NCBI RefSeq assembly: GCF_003143975.1
Contig: NZ_QFVR01000004.1
Span: 162,540 to 226,539 of the forward strand
Source: Kurthia sibirica
GTDB lineage: Bacteria > Bacillota > Bacilli > Bacillales_A > Planococcaceae
Direction of reading: 5' to 3'
Length of the DNA: 64,000 nucleotides
In this document: positions 47,590 to 55,328 of the stretch, piece after piece
Numbering within the stretch: the stretch's first letter is position 1
Layout: every line of letters starts with the position of its first letter
Position numbers and translations under genes: made by a program
The notes under the pieces: generated by a model
Databases searched by the model: none
What the model was told of the DNA's origin: nothing
What the model saw: the letters and a program-made list of their open reading frames with translations, nothing else

Positions 47590-47755
47590 CGCCTGAGACA
47601 AACGTATTTTCAACAGAGAAAATCCCGTATGATTTTTCGAAATCATATGGGATTTTTCATTTCAATCAATTCCCGCAGGAGTTGTTTTCTGCGCGTTCAA
47701 TTGATTTGATGATTCGTATTGGAGACATATTATTTTTGTTCTGTCCCAGGCTCTT
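47590..47755. repeat. dispersed hairpin repeat, copy 2 (short form)
   Basis: About 166 bases. Left end CGCCTGAGACA and right end TGTCCCAGGCTCT are inverted repeats. The 15-bp TTCG hairpin (47621-47654) differs from copy 1 by one C-to-T that keeps a G-U pair. It lacks about 45 bases of copy 1. It lies right after ytfP. Confidence 0.9.
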
Positions 47756-47922
47756 TTTTATCCTCTCTGTTATGGACCACTCACAGTGAAATCCCGAACA
47801 CTAAATAATGCAATAGACCCACCTTTGTAGCCTTATATAATCCATTTAATTCAATTTTATGGTATTATAATTAAACATAAAGGCATATTTGTCTAATCTT
47901 ACAGAAATAGAGGTGGCACCAA
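47756..47922 (+). promoter_or_regulatory. upstream region of the membrane diguanylate cyclase gene
   Basis: TATAAT at 47866-47871 is a good -10; the -35 is weak (TTTAAT, 15-base spacer). No other feature. Confidence 0.4.
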
Positions 47923-49143
47923 TTGCATCACCAAAGTGAGGATCCTGAACTTCCTAGAACAACTACATATGATATTAAAGGTGCAATATTACAATTAAAT
48001 CTCAATCGATTGCGCTTCGTCTCCACAATGTCCTTACTCATTTTCAGTACCATGTTTGCCGTAAATTTTTACAATCATTTTATTTCACAATCGGATACAA
48101 CTAATTTCATACTCTATGCCATCCCCTATAGCCTAGCAATCCTCATAAATATGTTAGCTTTTGCTTATACGACTAAACGATTTAATAAGAAATATCCATT
48201 CAAAAAAAACGTTGAGACACGAACTTTTTTTCAATATAGCTATTTAATTTTCATGTTACTACTCAGTTCCATTATCTCATTTTTGGATCAAATTTATTTT
48301 AATCATATAACGATATTCATTCTCTATCTTGTGCTTTGCTGTTGCGCAATTATCATGCCTATAAAACGCTTTATAGTACCCGTCACGTTATCGTCACTCA
48401 TTACTATAAGCTCATTAATGATTGATATGAGTCGTTTTTCTTCCACCAAAATGATGATTATATTTATCATTTTTCTTGTCATTATTCTCTTAGTACTTAA
48501 TCATTTAAATTATAAAATAATTCATAAAACTTTACTACAACAACAATTACTAATGGAAGAAAGACTCCACTCCCAACAACTAACAAAGGAATTACAAACA
48601 GCTGCAAACACGGATGAATTGACTAATCTCGCCAATCGTAGAGGTTACTTACATCATATCGCTACCTTTGAAATGAAATTACCTATGCGTATTACGGTAT
48701 TGATCATTGATATCGATTTTTTCAAGAACTACAATGACTATTATGGTCATGCATATGGCGATATTGTATTAGCAAAAGTTGCCTCGACACTGCATGAAAT
48801 TAGCAAAGATGATCAGCGTTTTGCAGTACGTTGGGGTGGGGAAGAATTTCTTATTTTACTTGAAGATCATAGCAATGAAGAGATTAAACAATTTTATACT
48901 GATTTCATAACGCAGATTGCTCATTTTAATATTGAGCATATGGCATCTGATATTTCTAAAAAATTAACATTTAGTGTTGGCGGTAATTCCATTTATTTAG
49001 AAAACCTTGATGAGATAAATGATTGTATTTTACAAGCAGATGATGCTCAATATGTTGTAAAACGCTCTAAAAAGGATGATTTTCTACTGTTGGATGATGG
49101 CTTAACCATTTATATTTCTGATGACATTTTAAATCATTGTTAA
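47923..49143 (+). CDS. membrane-bound diguanylate cyclase
   Basis: 406 residues. About six membrane segments between 30 and 195 form a MASE-like sensor, then a short coiled linker (LLQQQLLMEERLHSQQLTKELQ) and a GGDEF domain with intact GGEEF at 305-309, NTDELTNLANRRGYL at its start and IDIDFFKNYNDYYGH for metal/GTP. No RxxD inhibitory site. The start is TTG behind AGAGGTGG. Predicted to make c-di-GMP; the second such enzyme in the window. Confidence 0.9.
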   Translation: MHHQSEDPELPRTTTYDIKGAILQLNLNRLRFVSTMSLLIFSTMFAVNFYNHFISQSDTTNFILYAIPYSLAILINMLAFAYTTKRFNKKYPFKKNVETRTFFQYSYLIFMLLLSSIISFLDQIYFNHITIFILYLVLCCCAIIMPIKRFIVPVTLSSLITISSLMIDMSRFSSTKMMIIFIIFLVIILLVLNHLNYKIIHKTLLQQQLLMEERLHSQQLTKELQTAANTDELTNLANRRGYLHHIATFEMKLPMRITVLIIDIDFFKNYNDYYGHAYGDIVLAKVASTLHEISKDDQRFAVRWGGEEFLILLEDHSNEEIKQFYTDFITQIAHFNIEHMASDISKKLTFSVGGNSIYLENLDEINDCILQADDAQYVVKRSKKDDFLLLDDGLTIYISDDILNHC

Positions 49144-49200
49144 TCGCAACATTTTTCTAGTACAATCGTTAGATAGTATATGAACTAAAGGAGGTCCATG

Positions 49201-49809
49201 ATGCGAAAAACAACTCAGCTCTTACTCGGCGTTTTTATCGCTATCATACTCGTCGTATTTTGTGGCCTACTATTAATCAAGCAATTTATTCCAGATCAAG
49301 TGGCTGAAGTGAAAAAACCAGTCGTTTCAGAATATAAATCAACGGAAGATTTCATCAATGAAATTGGTAAAACGGCCGAAAAAGTTGCTTCAAAATATGG
49401 TTTATATGCCTCTGTAATGATTGCTCAGGCCACACTAGAAAGTGATTCTGGCAATAGTGAACTTGGCAGTGAGCCTAACTACAACCTATTTGGCATCAAA
49501 GGCAAATTTAATGGTCAAAGCGTACTCTACCCTACGCAAGAGGATGATGGCAAAGGCAATATGCGCACGATAAATGCCAATTTCCGACAATATCCTTCCT
49601 ATGAGGACAGTATGACAGATTATGCCAAACTCCTCGTCAATGGTACTTCGTGGAATAAAACGTATTATAAACAGACATTCAAATCTAATGCTGCCACTTA
49701 CAAAGAAGCTACAGAAGCACTTACCGGAAGATATGCAACGGACTCCCGCTACGATAAAAAGCTCAATGCGCTCATCAAACAATATCAATTACAACAATAC
49801 GATCATTAA
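49201..49809 (+). CDS. membrane-anchored N-acetylglucosaminidase/muramidase (FlgJ-type)
   Basis: 202 residues. N-terminal signal anchor (LLLGVFIAIILVVFCGLLLI) and one glucosaminidase domain: catalytic Glu in SVMIAQATLESDSG, then YNLFGIKGKFNG, FRQYPSYEDSMTDYAKLL and GRYATDSRYDKKL. Cuts peptidoglycan glycan strands; no cell-wall-binding repeats. Two ATGs are adjacent; the second (49201) has the better distance to AAAGGAGG. Fifty-odd bases after the diguanylate cyclase, so possibly co-expressed. Confidence 0.88.
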   Translation: MRKTTQLLLGVFIAIILVVFCGLLLIKQFIPDQVAEVKKPVVSEYKSTEDFINEIGKTAEKVASKYGLYASVMIAQATLESDSGNSELGSEPNYNLFGIKGKFNGQSVLYPTQEDDGKGNMRTINANFRQYPSYEDSMTDYAKLLVNGTSWNKTYYKQTFKSNAATYKEATEALTGRYATDSRYDKKLNALIKQYQLQQYDH

Positions 49810-49835
49810 AAGCCCCGTCACTTATTAGTATGAAC

Positions 49836-49873
49836 TAACCCCCGATTAGAGAACATGCTCATCGGGGGTTTTC
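49836..49873 (+). terminator. terminator of the glucosaminidase gene
   Basis: AACCCCCGAT and ATCGGGGGTT pair across a loop, followed by TTTC. Confidence 0.85.
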
Positions 49874-50094
49874 AGTTTCCTTCATTTGCTCCATACTTAG
49901 TGCCTACCCTACCAATCAGAAAATGGAAAATAGGCATATGTAATGACCATCACACAACACGGTACAAAAAATTCTTGGTAATGGTTTTCATGCATTTAAA
50001 AAATATCAATGTCCATTTAGAAATGAATAAGGTACAAGGCATCACTTAAAGTAAAAATAACTTTTTATAGACGCTAGCCCACAATGCCTAATAA
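49874..50094. other. intergenic stretch without a recognisable gene
   Basis: Short open frames only, none with a ribosome site; no repeat or RNA recognised. Confidence 0.5.
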
Positions 50095-50127
50095 AAAAGT
50101 CACCCGCTGCAGGAAGCGAGTGACCCA
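50093..50127 (-). terminator. terminator of the 95-residue gene
   Basis: GTCAC-CGCT and AGCG-GTGAC pair; a T-run follows on the minus strand. Confidence 0.8.
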
Positions 50128-50131
50128 TACC

Positions 50132-50419
50132 TTAATTTATAAAATTTTTACAATAGTTATCGATTTGATGATCAATAATAAATTCTGCCATCGCACGAAT
50201 TTCATCAATCATTGTTTTATCACTAATTTTTGACTCTTCGAATTCTTCAGCATTTTTCTCCACATGAATCATTCCTTTATATAAGTCCACATGCGCGCAT
50301 AAATATGTACGATCATCTACTGTTACGACACCTTTTACAAGTTTATTCTCTAAATCAACTATAGGATAATGATACACCACTTTATCTTCAGCGAGATTAT
50401 CTTTTTTAAAATCAGCCAT
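50132..50419 (-). CDS. small uncharacterised protein
   Basis: 95 residues, acidic and soluble, not recognised. Predicted strands in the first half (KVVYHYPIVDLENKLVKGVVTV) and a C-terminal helix (MIDEIRAMAEFIIDHQIDNY). A clear AGGAGG ribosome site and its own terminator support a real gene. Monocistronic. Function unknown. Confidence 0.7.
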   Translation of the reverse strand: MADFKKDNLAEDKVVYHYPIVDLENKLVKGVVTVDDRTYLCAHVDLYKGMIHVEKNAEEFEESKISDKTMIDEIRAMAEFIIDHQIDNYCKNFIN

Positions 50420-50579
50420 CGTATCCTCCTATCACTTCAATATGTATGAGTTGTTTATATAGTATAAGATTAATGAAAAAAGTCACAAAAAGCAAATATT
50501 AGTCTCTCTATTTACAAAACATAACATACAATAAGCCTAATAATATACCGTAATCTTGCGTTATTTATTTATCAAAACA

Positions 50580-50613
50580 AAAAGTGATTGACGCTTATAG
50601 CGACAATCACCTA
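50580..50613 (-). terminator. terminator of the BI-1 family gene
   Basis: GTGATTG and CAATCAC arms with an inner GC/GC pair; T-run on the minus strand. Confidence 0.75.
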
Positions 50614-50617
50614 TTTA

Positions 50618-51244
50618 TTAGCTGAGCATTTTTCTCAAATTGTACACAAAACGCAATAAATTTTGGAATAAGTTAATAAAATCTAAATATAAATTGAGCG
50701 CAATCATTGGTACTTCTTCATCCAAAATCGGTTGTTTTGCCACGCGGTTCATATCATACATTGTATAAACGGTGAATAAAATAACGCCTAATCCACTGAC
50801 AACCACTAATACAAGGGATGAAAAATTCACAAAAATCGCGATGATTGAAAAGACAATCATACCAATTAAGATTATAAATAATATATTGCCCCAGCTACTG
50901 AAATCTTTTTTCGAGAAATAACCAATTAATCCAGCGGCTACAAAAATCACTGCTGTTGAACCGAATACTAGTAATACAATTCCACCGCCAAGAGCGCCTA
51001 AATAAAAATTAAGTAAACTAAACATCGTAATCCCAGTTAACGTAGCAACAATAATCGAAATCCACTTACTCATTTTTCTCATTGTGCGACTGAACATCAT
51101 TAACACTAATAATACCAGTGTCACAATACTAATCGGCATAATCAAAGCCGGTGGTAAAAATACACCGATGATTAAACCAATAATCGTAAAGAGCCATAAA
51201 ATTGTGAAAAAACGTAATACCTTATTAAATTGTCTATTTGCCAT
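50618..51244 (-). CDS. Bax inhibitor-1 family membrane protein
   Basis: 208 residues with seven predicted membrane helices. The C-terminal segment VPMIALNLYLDFINLFQNLLRF, following TVYTMYDMNRV, is the BI-1/YccA hallmark (paired acidic residues in the last helices). B. subtilis YetJ of this family is a pH-sensitive calcium leak channel, so ion leak is a reasonable guess. The start is the ATG at 51244, 8 bases after AGGGG; a TTG at 51250 is in frame. Confidence 0.88.
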   Translation of the reverse strand: MANRQFNKVLRFFTILWLFTIIGLIIGVFLPPALIMPISIVTLVLLVLMMFSRTMRKMSKWISIIVATLTGITMFSLLNFYLGALGGGIVLLVFGSTAVIFVAAGLIGYFSKKDFSSWGNILFIILIGMIVFSIIAIFVNFSSLVLVVVSGLGVILFTVYTMYDMNRVAKQPILDEEVPMIALNLYLDFINLFQNLLRFVYNLRKMLS

Positions 51245-51388
51245 GTGCAAAACCCCTATTTTATATGTTAATTAGTGTACGAATTACCGTTATGAAAAGT
51301 TTCAAAAAGACCTAAAGTTTTTATATTCTAAACAAACAGTTCATTCAGTGTACAATGAAATCATTAAATGGGAATTGGAGGCGATACA

Positions 51389-52309
51389 ATGACGATCAAA
51401 ACTGTTTCTCTTATTGGTTTAGGAGCACTTGGCGTATTATATGCGCAGCATCTTCAGGAGCGATTACCTACGGGTAAATTTCATGTAGTAGCTGATACCC
51501 AACGTATTAAACGTTATGAAAAAGAAGGCATTTTCTGCAATGGTGAACGCTGTAATTTTACATATGTGGATTCGGCAGATAAATCGATACAAGCTGATCT
51601 TATCATCATCGCTACAAAGTTCGACGGTTTACAGGGTGCTATCGAGGCCATTACATCGCAAGTACATGATCAAACAACCATTATTTCATTAATTAATGGC
51701 ATCATTAGCGAAGATATGATTGAAAAAGCCTTGCCTCAAGCACATGTATTAAACTGCGTGGCTCAAGGAATGGATGCAGGGAAAATAGGAAATAAAATGA
51801 ACTATGTCAATAAAGGAATTCTCGTGATTGGGGATCGTCAAGCGCACCAAATTAGCCCACAAACCACTCAGCTTGCAGAATTCTTCCACTCGATTGATTT
51901 ACCCTATGAAATCGAACACAATATGCCCCATAAATTATGGGGGAAATTCATGTTAAATGTAGGTGTCAATCAAACGGTGACAGTAATAGAAGGTCATTTT
52001 GCTGATGTTCAAAAAGCAGGCGCTCCACGCAATATGATGATTGCTGCTATGCAAGAAGTTATTTCTATTGCATATGCGGAAGGTATTGAGCTGAGTGATA
52101 CTGATTTAGTATTTTGGTTAGACGTACTAGCACAACTCAATCCGCAGGGGAAGCCATCCATGGCTCAAGATGCCACAGCACGCCGTATTAGTGAATTACC
52201 TCTCTTTGCAGAGACAGTTATTTCGTTTGGCAAGAAGCATACTATCGCGACACCTGTTAACCAACATTTTTTTGATGTGATTTCGGAACGTGAAAAACAC
52301 TATAGTTAG
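51389..52309 (+). CDS. panE: 2-dehydropantoate 2-reductase
   Basis: NADPH-dependent reduction of ketopantoate to pantoate in CoA synthesis. 306 residues from the ATG at 51389 (GGAGG, 7 bases); a start at 51368 would overlap the ribosome site. Rossmann loop VSLIGLGALGVLYAQHL, LIIIATKF and the catalytic-Lys region HKLWGKFMLNVGVNQ, plus a late PSMAQDATARRISE. ApbA/PanE-family members also act on related keto acids. Confidence 0.88.
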   Translation: MTIKTVSLIGLGALGVLYAQHLQERLPTGKFHVVADTQRIKRYEKEGIFCNGERCNFTYVDSADKSIQADLIIIATKFDGLQGAIEAITSQVHDQTTIISLINGIISEDMIEKALPQAHVLNCVAQGMDAGKIGNKMNYVNKGILVIGDRQAHQISPQTTQLAEFFHSIDLPYEIEHNMPHKLWGKFMLNVGVNQTVTVIEGHFADVQKAGAPRNMMIAAMQEVISIAYAEGIELSDTDLVFWLDVLAQLNPQGKPSMAQDATARRISELPLFAETVISFGKKHTIATPVNQHFFDVISEREKHYS

Positions 52310-52313
52310 CACT

Positions 52314-52352
52314 GCAAACCCCTTACTTTTTCATTCGTAGGGGTTTATTTAG
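52314..52352 (+). terminator. panE terminator
   Basis: AAACCCCTTA and TAGGGGTTT-type arms followed by ATTTAGTTG; moderately strong. Confidence 0.7.
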
Positions 52353-52492
52353 TTGTGTAGGAAACCGTATTTCCACATATGATTCACTTCCTACTATTTT
52401 ACTATAAAATGTATATAGTTTATTTATATGTCATATTTGGTTATAATTATACATATTTATATTTCAAAAATTCGAATGAAGGAGTTATGTCT

Positions 52493-53752
52493 ATGAATCT
52501 TGCAAAAAAAATCCTCACAGCTCTTGCACTCGGCGTAATCGTTGGACTCATTATTAATAATTTCTTCCCCCAATACTTCGAACCACTTGACGGATACTTA
52601 TTTACTCCGCTTGGTACAATCTTTTTAAATCTTATAAAAATGGTCATTGTTCCTCTCGTCTTCTTTTCAATCGTGAGTGGTGTTGCCAATATAGGTGATC
52701 CAAAAAAACTTGGACGCATTGGGGCAAAAACAATGTTGTTTTTCCTTCTTTCAACTGCCATTGCAATCACGATTGGTATCGTATTAGCACTCCTTATTAA
52801 ACCCGGAATGGTTGGCTCATTTCAAACGGAAAACCTCTCTTATGAAGCAACAGAAGCACCACCCGCTTCTGAAACTTTTTTAGGTATTATTCCGACAAAT
52901 CCAATAGCAGCAATGGCTTCTGGTGCCATGCTACAAATTATTTTCTTCGCCGTTTTCATCGGATACGCAATTAGCGTACTCGGTAAAAAAGTCGAAACGG
53001 TTGCAAAGGTTTTAGAACAAGGAAATCAGATTATGATGTTCTTAGTTAATCTTGTCATGAAATTTGCACCATATGGGACATTTGGTTTAATCGCTTCTGC
53101 TATTGGTTCCCTTGGTTGGAATGCTTTAAAAGCCATGTTGCTGTATATGTTGGTCGTTCTTTTAGCATTAGCTATTCACTTTATTTTTGTTTACGGTGGC
53201 GCTTTAAAATTTATGGCCAATCGCAATCCCGTAACAGTAATCAAAGCCTTCCTGCCAGCCATGGCTGTATCATTTAGTACTTCAAGTAGTAGCGCAACAT
53301 TACCTGTCGCAATGGAAATTGCACAAAAGAAATTGCGTGTACCTCGCTCAATTAGTTCCTTTGTCCAGCCATTAGGTGCGACAATTAATATGGATGGTAC
53401 AGCTATTATGCAAGGTGTTGCAACGATTTTCATCGCGCAAGTATTCGATGTCAATCTATCATTAATTGAACTTGTAACTGTCGTTTTAACCGCAGTTCTT
53501 GCAAGTATTGGTACAGCGGCGGTTCCAGGAGCAGGTCTCATCATGCTCGCAATGGTATTAACAGCTGTCGGGCTTCCTGTTGAAGGGATCGCATTAATCA
53601 TCGGAATCGATAGGCTTCTCGATATGACACGCACAATGGTCAATTCGACTGGTGATTTAACATGTACCTTGTATGTCACAAATAGTGAACAGAAAAAAGG
53701 CGAAGTATTTGATGATATTTACGATGATACTTCCGAAAAACCAACTAACTAA
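52493..53752 (+). CDS. dicarboxylate/amino acid:cation symporter (GltP/GltT family)
   Basis: 419 residues from the ATG at 52493, 8 bases after GAAGGAG; the longer open frame upstream is AT-rich noncoding-like. DAACS/EAAT-fold transporter with eight helices and two re-entrant loops. Signatures: Ser-rich hairpin SFSTSSSSATLPVAME, the NMDGT motif in GATINMDGTAIMQG, and IDRLLDMTRTMVNSTGDLT. Takes up glutamate/aspartate or C4-dicarboxylates with Na+ or H+; exact substrate uncertain. Confidence 0.93.
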   Translation: MNLAKKILTALALGVIVGLIINNFFPQYFEPLDGYLFTPLGTIFLNLIKMVIVPLVFFSIVSGVANIGDPKKLGRIGAKTMLFFLLSTAIAITIGIVLALLIKPGMVGSFQTENLSYEATEAPPASETFLGIIPTNPIAAMASGAMLQIIFFAVFIGYAISVLGKKVETVAKVLEQGNQIMMFLVNLVMKFAPYGTFGLIASAIGSLGWNALKAMLLYMLVVLLALAIHFIFVYGGALKFMANRNPVTVIKAFLPAMAVSFSTSSSSATLPVAMEIAQKKLRVPRSISSFVQPLGATINMDGTAIMQGVATIFIAQVFDVNLSLIELVTVVLTAVLASIGTAAVPGAGLIMLAMVLTAVGLPVEGIALIIGIDRLLDMTRTMVNSTGDLTCTLYVTNSEQKKGEVFDDIYDDTSEKPTN

Positions 53753-53762
53753 TACGTAGTTT

Positions 53763-53796
53763 AAGCATATGCCCCTTATGGGGCATATGCTTTTAT
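53763..53796 (+). terminator. terminator of the symporter gene
   Basis: GCATATGCCCC and GGGGCATATGC form a perfect stem with loop TTAT, followed by TTTTA. Confidence 0.92.
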
Positions 53797-53806
53797 AATG
53801 GGGCCA

Positions 53807-53842
53807 CAAACTTCAGCTACTATTTCATATAGCTGAAGTTTG
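53807..53842. repeat. perfect 13-bp inverted repeat upstream of the VTT gene
   Basis: CAAACTTCAGCTA, ten bases, TAGCTGAAGTTTG. No T-run on either strand, so it is not a typical terminator; it may be a leader hairpin or protein-binding dyad. Confidence 0.75.
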
Positions 53843-53898
53843 ACGTTCACTAGAGAAGTAAACTACGATATGACTATTACAAATAAAAGAGGCTACTT

Positions 53899-54462
53899 AT
53901 GGATATTCAATTTCTTGATTTTCTACAACAACCAACACTCAACAATGCGCTACTCTGTATTTTTTTACTCATTGCATTATCATTTATACCCTTTATGCCG
54001 ATGCCAGCTGTTTACAGCGCCATTGCTTTAACATTTCCAATCGGTGTTTCTTTGTCAATTAGCCTCCTTGGCAGCGTTATAGGTGCATTGTGTATGTATA
54101 TGCTCTGTAAGACCGTCCTCGCGCGCTATTACAGCCGCAAGATAGAGAAATTACACAGTCACTACTTTATTCGTCTAGCGCGTCAGAACGGCTTCTCAGC
54201 TATTTTACTAGCACGCCTCATCCCCATTTTCCCATCTGCGGTCATCAATATTATTGCTGGGGTTCTTCAACTACGATTTTGGCCATTTGTCTGTGCCACA
54301 TTTCTGGGAAAAATCCCAACAATTATTATGTTTACCCTTACAGGCAATCAACTTATGCAACAAAACTATTCGATGCTTTTGTATGCAGGCATCTATCTAG
54401 CATTCCTCATCTTAATTGCCAATGGCATCCATAAAAATTGGCGAAAAAAAGATACACGCTAA
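53899..54462 (+). CDS. VTT-domain (DedA/TMEM64-like) membrane protein
   Basis: 187 residues, about five membrane segments. VTT features: PFMPMPAVYSAIALTFPIGVSL near the N-terminus and FSAILLARLIPIFPSAVINIIAGVL with the following FWPFVCATFLGKIPTIIMF. Family members have been linked to lipid scrambling and envelope homeostasis. Ribosome site AAGAGG. Followed after 55 bases by another membrane-protein gene in the same direction. Confidence 0.85.
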   Translation: MDIQFLDFLQQPTLNNALLCIFLLIALSFIPFMPMPAVYSAIALTFPIGVSLSISLLGSVIGALCMYMLCKTVLARYYSRKIEKLHSHYFIRLARQNGFSAILLARLIPIFPSAVINIIAGVLQLRFWPFVCATFLGKIPTIIMFTLTGNQLMQQNYSMLLYAGIYLAFLILIANGIHKNWRKKDTR

Positions 54463-54517
54463 GACGAAACTTTTTTCACCTATTGTTCGTACACTAATAG
54501 GAAGGATGTGAATTAAT

Positions 54518-54823
54518 ATGTTTCTTATACCAACAATCGTCGCTTTTTTATATGAATTATTTTTAGCCATTCCATTCGTAGGTGGCGCAACCGTTCTGGC
54601 AACAGGCTTTGGCACAGTAACGCTCGCCTTTATAATTCATATAGTTGTTCTCGTAACACGCTTTGCAGTTGGTGGCTCTAAAGCCGTACCCATCATTGCT
54701 ATTTTTTTAACAATCTTCACTTTTATTCCATTCATCGCATGGTTCTGTCATGCCATCATCGCCATTATGTATTTAGTTGACCTCATTTTCAGTCGACCAA
54801 AAGTAAATCAATACACACGCTAA
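54518..54823 (+). CDS. small three-helix membrane protein
   Basis: 101 residues, nearly all hydrophobic: helices near 5-30, 33-50 and 57-92, ending RPKVNQYTR. Gly-rich turn FVGGATVLATGFGTVT. No family recognised. GGAAGGATG ribosome site. Probably in one transcript with the VTT gene and closed by a terminator. Function unknown. Confidence 0.65.
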   Translation: MFLIPTIVAFLYELFLAIPFVGGATVLATGFGTVTLAFIIHIVVLVTRFAVGGSKAVPIIAIFLTIFTFIPFIAWFCHAIIAIMYLVDLIFSRPKVNQYTR

Positions 54824-54831
54824 TCAAAAAT

Positions 54832-54880
54832 AAAAGGTCCCCGAAAATCCAGATGATTTTCAGGGACCTTTCATTTTTGA
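54832..54880 (+). terminator. terminator after the small membrane-protein gene
   Basis: AAAGGTCCC-GAAAATC and GATTTTC-GGGACCTTT form a long stem followed by CATTTTT. Confidence 0.9.
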
Positions 54881-55328
54881 CCTTTCAGAACTTGTGGAGT
54901 AAGCGCCTTAGCAGCTTCCTAGCAATCGATTTAGGCATCTGGTTTATGAATCCAATGACAAGCAAATACTTATATGCCACCATTCTCTTTTTTGCCCAAC
55001 TGATGATTTTTTTAACACGATAAAAAATTTTACTGATTCTCTACGAACTTCATCCAGTCTAACACGGCTACTTCTATCATTTTTTCATCTCGAAAATTAA
55101 ATGACCGCTTACATTTTCAACTTTATTACTTCACGTTTTAAATCTGCATACAATTTTTCCAAGCAGTAAACTAGGTCTCTCCTCACCGCTATTAAATATA
55201 GCTCTTTTTTCAAAAATAGAAATACATAATTCATCGATCCACTCTTCAGAACCTTTATCTTTAAATCATTTTATCGTTCCAGATCTTCCAGAGGCCATAC
55301 CATCGCCTCTAATAATAGAATATATTTG
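54881..55328. other. AT-rich tract with possible decayed coding sequence
   Basis: No intact gene. On the minus strand coding-like pieces occur in shifting frames with stops between them (for example GSEEWIDELCISIFEKRA, then EKLYADLKREVIKLKM). This suggests a gene remnant downstream of the helicase gene. No family recognised. Confidence 0.35.

Noticed and set aside
52379..52492. 38-residue N-terminal extension of the symporter
   Set aside because: The ribosome site GAAGGAG is positioned for the ATG at 52493, and the extension reads as AT-rich noncoding sequence.
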